Shown: positions 5,189 to 8,137 of the stretch, in pieces
Position numbering within the stretch: position 1 is the first letter of the stretch
How the letters are laid out: every line of letters starts with the position of its first letter
Assembly (NCBI GenBank): GCA_023398335.1
Contig: JAEWSJ010000003.1
Coordinates: 1 to 8,137, forward strand
DNA: 8,137 nucleotides
Direction of reading: 5' to 3'
Origin: Bacillota bacterium
Lineage (GTDB): Bacteria; Bacillota_I; Bacilli_A; RFN20; CAG-288
Made by a program: the position numbers and the translations under genes
Notes under the pieces: model-generated
The model's database searches: none
What the model saw: only the letters and a program-made list of their open reading frames with translations
What the model was told of the DNA's origin: nothing

Positions 5189-7309
5189 TTAAGATTTAAT
5201 CTTATCCGTAAATATTTTATTCCTAGAAATGGCTCTCTCCAACAAAGTAGAATACTTAATTACTTCTATATACATTTCACCTTCCCTTCTATTATCTCCT
5301 CCGCTAACTGGATAAGCTGGGCAAAATAAATAATCAAAATAATATGCTTTTTTCAAAAAAGGATTTGCACGTTGAACTTCATTTAAAGTGAAATTTTCTC
5401 CTATTAAATACGAATAAAAGGAGGTTATTTCATATTCTTCTTTTGAATATTGCCTAATTAGTCCTGCATATTGAGATACTTGAGATACAAATTTTGACAC
5501 ATCTGCATCAATACTCTTAAGTTCTACTATTATACATTTATGCTCTTTAGGGAAAAGTAGAATGTCAGGTCTATTACCCAATCGGTCTCGATTGAACGAA
5601 GTCAACTCTTCTTCTTCTTCTTCTTTTGATAAATCTTCTCTAAAAAAAGGCTTCTCATTTATCAATATATTTCTCAATTCGGTTTCTGACGTTCCTCGAA
5701 AATGAATATAATCATCATTTATCATCCAAAGATTACTGTCTAATGGATTAGAAGAATGTTGGCTAAAAAGAATGTTATGCAAAAAGCGTTCATTGTCAAC
5801 TCGTTTCTTAGTGCCAGTTAGCTGACAATTCAATTTTTTATCAATTGTCTTCTGCATTAAATCCAATACAACCTTTCTTTTTGTTATATATTTCGCCAAC
5901 TCAGTTCTGTTTATTTGAGGAACTAACTCAGTTATTCTTTTGACCTTTTCGTTCAATTTACGACTAAAATCTTTACTGCCGGGAACCAATTCCCCTAAAG
6001 AATCAATCATAGATTTAATCCCAGCATCTTGTTTAGCCTCAATATCTGCATTGTACTCATAAACTCGTTTTAATATAACTTGATCTGAATCACCTGCTTT
6101 ATATCCAACTTTGTTTAGAACATTTCTATCTAATGAGAACATTTCGGCAAGTTCATCTATTTTGTTATCTTGATTACTTTTTGCTTTTCTAAAATGTTCA
6201 TAATGATTGATAATAGATGTGGTTGCTTGCTCTTGAATGTCATCAACTAATATTTCTTCTTGATTAGTAAATAAACTCCGATTTTTCAGAAAGTCTTTTC
6301 GTGAAGATAGAAGCAATTGTCCTCTTACATCAGTATCTTTATCAGTCAAGTAAGAACTGGATATAAGAAACAGATAATAATTATTCCCCATTTTGGGAGC
6401 TTCACTCATAAAAGAGAAATCAAAACCTTGCACATCTACAGTTTCGTTCTTACTTGTTAGCTTTACTTCATTTTTCTTTTGTATACCCACAGGTAAATTA
6501 AACGATTTTATTTCAAAATTTTCGGTTTTAGAGAGTTTGACTAAATCATTATCTACTGACATCTTAGAATAATTCACCTTTATAGAATCCTCATAATCAG
6601 GCTTAGGTATATCACTATCTTTAATAAAGCAATCTTTTGACTTATCATGAACATTGTTTATGTACTGCTCAAATTTAAACTCTTGAAAATTACCCTTTTT
6701 CAAACAAAAGCGACTCAGATAATGGATAAAAACAGATTCTTTTATCACCTGCGGAGAAAGCTCATTATATTTAATCTTATCATCTTCGGCTATAGGATAA
6801 TAGAATGATACACTCGTTCCTGTAGGAGTATCTTCCTCTATTTCAAGTTTATCTCCTATCCATATAACAGAATGTCGATTAGGCAAATAGAATTTTTTGG
6901 AAAGTACAATTCTACGCTTATATTTCTTCCCTCCTTCTTCAAAAATACTATAAATATCAGTATTATAGAAAAAATGAAGGAACTGTATTCTTCCTGTACC
7001 CAGATTATTCTGCCCTTTTGATTCATCAAATAAACATTTTAATCTGCTTAGATTATCTTCTGTAAATCCTTTACCAGTATCATTAATTTCCAATGAAAGA
7101 AAGTCTAATTTGTCGGATTTTAATGTCTTTGCGAAATATAGTCTTATTGTAATACAATCTTCTGCTCCATTAGTAACTTCTAATGAATTACTAATAGCTT
7201 CAAAAATCGGTTGTAAAAACGACGAATGCTTTTTGATATGTTTCTTCATTAAAGAAGGATACGCAATCTCTTGGATGAAGAAAGAGCCATTTGTAAGTTC
7301 TTTATACAT
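5189..7309 (-). CDS. GHKL ATPase fused to PD-(D/E)XK nuclease-like domain, putative defence protein
   Basis: The 706-residue product (from ATG at 7309) begins with a GHKL/Hsp90-type ATPase: N-box FEAISNSLE with E37 and N41; NDTGKGF (76-82) with D77, G79 and G81; the lid NNLGTGRIQF (101-110); and PTGTSVSF (162-169). The middle (about 170-560) is helical and unassigned. The C-terminus holds RPDILL (580-585) and IIVELK (593-598), giving D582, E596 and K598 as a PD-(D/E)XK active site, then QVSQYAGL (610-617), reminiscent of Shedu/DUF4263-like nucleases. A likely mode of action is ATP-gated DNA cleavage, but I know no named system that it matches. A TTG at 7330 in the same frame would add seven residues; ATG is preferred. 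A run of six Glu (563-568) is encoded by a GAA repeat. It stands alone on the minus strand, converging on the integrase remnant, with its own upstream region of about 90 bases after a terminator. Domain calls are good; the defence role is inferred from architecture and neighbours. Confidence 0.82.
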   Translation of the reverse strand: MYKELTNGSFFIQEIAYPSLMKKHIKKHSSFLQPIFEAISNSLEVTNGAEDCITIRLYFAKTLKSDKLDFLSLEINDTGKGFTEDNLSRLKCLFDESKGQNNLGTGRIQFLHFFYNTDIYSIFEEGGKKYKRRIVLSKKFYLPNRHSVIWIGDKLEIEEDTPTGTSVSFYYPIAEDDKIKYNELSPQVIKESVFIHYLSRFCLKKGNFQEFKFEQYINNVHDKSKDCFIKDSDIPKPDYEDSIKVNYSKMSVDNDLVKLSKTENFEIKSFNLPVGIQKKNEVKLTSKNETVDVQGFDFSFMSEAPKMGNNYYLFLISSSYLTDKDTDVRGQLLLSSRKDFLKNRSLFTNQEEILVDDIQEQATTSIINHYEHFRKAKSNQDNKIDELAEMFSLDRNVLNKVGYKAGDSDQVILKRVYEYNADIEAKQDAGIKSMIDSLGELVPGSKDFSRKLNEKVKRITELVPQINRTELAKYITKRKVVLDLMQKTIDKKLNCQLTGTKKRVDNERFLHNILFSQHSSNPLDSNLWMINDDYIHFRGTSETELRNILINEKPFFREDLSKEEEEEELTSFNRDRLGNRPDILLFPKEHKCIIVELKSIDADVSKFVSQVSQYAGLIRQYSKEEYEITSFYSYLIGENFTLNEVQRANPFLKKAYYFDYLFCPAYPVSGGDNRREGEMYIEVIKYSTLLERAISRNKIFTDKIKS
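5606..5623 (-). repeat. GAA trinucleotide run coding six glutamates
   Basis: Five GAA codons and one GAG in a row (TTC repeat on the plus strand) sit shortly before the nuclease motif of the ATPase-nuclease gene. Slippage by whole units would only change the number of Glu residues in a linker, not the frame. Confidence 0.7.
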
Positions 7310-7397
7310 AATCGCTATATTATTTAACAACTGGATAATACAATTCTATTGATATGAAATCTCCATATAGTGAAATTTCGTTTAGCAAAACTACACA

Positions 7398-7433
7398 TAA
7401 AAAAAGACTTAGAAGCCATTGTCTAAGCCTTTC
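7398..7433 (-). terminator. Terminator of the helix-turn-helix gene
   Basis: Read on the minus strand, AAGGCTTAGA pairs with TCTAAGTCTT (7404-7413 with 7422-7431; 9 of 10 bp, one mismatch) around an 8-base loop, followed by a run of seven T. It lies about 30 bases past the end of the HTH remnant and upstream of the ATPase-nuclease gene, so it separates the two minus-strand units and implies that the latter has its own promoter. Confidence 0.75.
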
Positions 7434-7462
7434 TTAAAATATTCATTTAAAACAGCTTACTA

Positions 7463-7735
7463 TCAGCGATTCAGTTCTAACCGTCTAGCTATCTCCGACT
7501 CCTACAGAATCTTTCCCTGTAATTTTATAAACTGAATTTTTCCTGTCTCCCTCCAGTTTTGGAGAATACGGGAAGAGATACGGAACAGTTGGCAGACATC
7601 TCGGTTTGTGAGGTACTTTTCACCGTCCAGGTGCGGAGTATGATTTTGTAGGGTTTGTTTGATGGTGGCCAGCAGTTCATCTAAAGCCGTAAAGAACAAT
7701 CCGATTTGCAGAGATTTGTTGTCGAGTATATCCAT
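7463..7735 (-). pseudogene. Helix-turn-helix DNA-binding protein, interrupted by a stop
   Basis: The open part (7502-7735) codes for 77 residues. Residues 1-38 form an amphipathic helix-like N-terminus. From 41 on, YLTNRDVCQLFRISSRILQ and NWRETGKIQFIKLQGKIL form a MerR/excisionase-like HTH (HTH_17 type) of a kind common in Bacteroides mobile elements, where members usually run about 90-100 residues. After KIL comes TAG (7502-7504) and then, in the same frame, ESEIARRLELNR and a stop at 7463-7465. Family members normally continue KILY-R/P-ESEI, so a codon loss (TATCGGGAG to TAGGAG would do) or a substitution created the stop. The shortened protein keeps the recognition helix and could retain some binding, but loses the wing end and last helix. 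It may once have controlled excision or mobilization. A terminator follows at 7398-7433. ATG at 7735 is the only good start. Confidence 0.65.
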
Positions 7736-7832
7736 GATTATTAGTTTTTCATATAATCACCTAACGAAGCAATAGTTAGTATATCCAATCTCGAAGAATA
7801 AAAAACCGAAGTTCTTTTTCCAATAATCAACA

Positions 7833-7854
7833 AAGAGAAAATAAAAGTTCTCTT
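7833..7854. repeat. Short inverted repeat beside the right att copy
   Basis: AAGAGAA (7833-7839) pairs with TTCTCTT (7848-7854) around an 8-base loop, ending two bases before the putative attR. It could be a recombinase or accessory-protein arm site of the element end, or chance in A+T-rich DNA. Confidence 0.25.
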
Positions 7855-7855
7855 A

Positions 7856-7868
7856 CTGGTAGCACCAC
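7856..7868 (+). repeat. Putative attR: near copy of the tRNA-Phe 3' end
   Basis: CTGGTAGCACCAC repeats 106-118 with one change (A7861 for G111). No tRNA body precedes it: the upstream bases do not form T-loop or anticodon arm. It is therefore a detached tRNA 3' end. Directly after it come CTT and an 18-bp hairpin, the arrangement expected of the original tRNA terminator, which supports its being the right boundary of the inserted element. Confidence 0.6.
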
Positions 7869-7870
7869 CT

Positions 7871-7911
7871 TACAAATCAGGCAGTTACAATAAGTAACTG
7901 CCTGATTTGTA
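7871..7911. terminator. Perfect 18-bp hairpin, likely the original tRNA-Phe terminator
   Basis: Positions 7871-7888 pair fully with 7894-7911 around the loop AATAA. There is no long T run after it on either strand, so it may work only partly as an intrinsic terminator. It begins two bases after the tRNA-end copy at 7856-7868. Before the element integrated, it would have followed the tRNA gene directly. Confidence 0.6.
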
Positions 7912-7972
7912 TATTCCTGATCCAAACATTTTTTCCCGGTCGGTTGTTTTATCACTCAAAAAGGAACGATAT

Positions 7973-8137
7973 ATGCAATCAGAAAGCCATCACCCAAATA
8001 CACTGGGAAGATCCGTACTGACAGAAGAACAACGGGCCAAATTGTCGCCACAAGATATACTTGAATTATTAAAAAGCGGGAACAAAGATTTTACCGAAGA
8101 TAATCTTACGATAAGAAACAATACTCAAAGAGTTCGG
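7973..8137 (+). CDS. Beta-class carbonic anhydrase, N-terminal part (runs off the window)
   Basis: Only the first 55 codons are present and the frame is open to the last base. The stretch LTEEQRAKLSPQDILELLKSG followed by NKDFTEDNLTIRNNTQ and RVR resembles the N-terminal arm of beta-carbonic anhydrases, which typically have a P-x-x-A/I-L-x-x-L-K-x-G-N-x-x-F pattern before the first zinc ligand. The zinc-binding Cys-x-Asp-x-Arg and His-x-x-Cys motifs would lie beyond the window. The enzyme interconverts CO2 and bicarbonate. AGGAA seven bases before the ATG at 7973 can serve as ribosome binding site. There is no obvious signal peptide in the part seen. Base composition is more balanced than in the island, fitting a resident chromosomal gene. 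Without the active site the call is moderate. Confidence 0.72.
   Translation, partial: MQSESHHPNTLGRSVLTEEQRAKLSPQDILELLKSGNKDFTEDNLTIRNNTQRVR

Larger units (their letters stand above)
106..7868. mobile_element. Decayed tRNA-Phe-integrated element carrying defence genes
   Basis: The island is bounded by two copies of the tRNA-Phe 3' end and is about 7.75 kb long. It holds remnants of three mobility-type genes (relaxase-like mobilization protein, tyrosine integrase, helix-turn-helix protein), all with inactivating changes, and five intact cargo genes (Thoeris operon and an ATPase-nuclease). The interior is clearly richer in A+T than the tRNA and the carbonic anhydrase gene outside. The integrase remnant sits in the middle rather than beside an att site, so the island may be a composite of more than one insertion or may have been rearranged. 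No intact recombinase is present, so it should not move by itself. Confidence 0.6.

Noticed and set aside
7310..7330. TTG start for the ATPase-nuclease gene
   Set aside because: It is a rare start codon in this group and adds only seven residues; the ATG at 7309 comes well before the first conserved ATPase motif.
7110..7352. Plus-strand 80-codon frame inside the ATPase-nuclease gene
   Set aside because: It lies antisense to the conserved GHKL motifs, which clearly set the coding strand.
190..7735. CRISPR array, retron or diversity-generating element
   Set aside because: I looked for regularly spaced repeats, a reverse-transcriptase motif (YxDD) and template-variable repeat pairs and saw none.

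Overview
The window looks like a piece of a Bacteroidales chromosome (Bacteroides/Parabacteroides type) carrying a small, decayed integrative element loaded with phage-defence genes. Clues to the host are promoter -7 boxes of the Bacteroidetes form TAnnTTTG (before the tRNA, before the defence operon and before the integrase remnant), weak or absent Shine-Dalgarno sequences, and mobility-gene remnants of types I know from Bacteroides elements. This assignment is recognition from memory, not a database search.

Layout. A tRNA-Phe gene (45-117) starts the window. Its 3' end is repeated almost exactly at 7856-7868 (12 of 13 bases), and just outside that copy lies a perfect 18-bp hairpin and the start of a chromosomal beta-carbonic anhydrase gene (7973 to the window end). 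The ~7.75 kb between the two copies reads as an island integrated into the tRNA gene. Inside it, left to right: an element-borne terminator; a frameshifted, 5'-truncated mobilization (relaxase-like) pseudogene (190-996); a four-gene plus-strand defence operon (1293-4351); a tyrosine-integrase pseudogene (about 4696-5159); a large minus-strand gene for a GHKL ATPase joined to a PD-(D/E)XK nuclease-like domain (5189-7309); and a minus-strand helix-turn-helix gene interrupted by a stop codon (7463-7735).

Central system. The operon is a Thoeris-type anti-phage system: ThsA (SIR2 NADase domain plus C-terminal SLOG ligand-sensing domain) with three different TIR-domain proteins, two before it and one after it, separated by only 1 to 11 bases. 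From established Thoeris biology, TIR (ThsB) proteins detect infection and turn NAD+ into a cyclic ADP-ribose isomer; this binds the SLOG domain of ThsA, whose SIR2 domain then destroys cellular NAD+ and stops phage replication. The key SIR2 Asn and His are present. Thoeris itself is known; what deserves attention is the set of three divergent TIRs around one effector, one of them with a Cys/His cluster.

The ATPase-nuclease gene may be a second, independent defence module. Mobilization, integrase and HTH genes each carry disabling changes while the defence genes are open over their whole length. The simplest reading is that the element has become fixed and only its cargo is being kept by selection.
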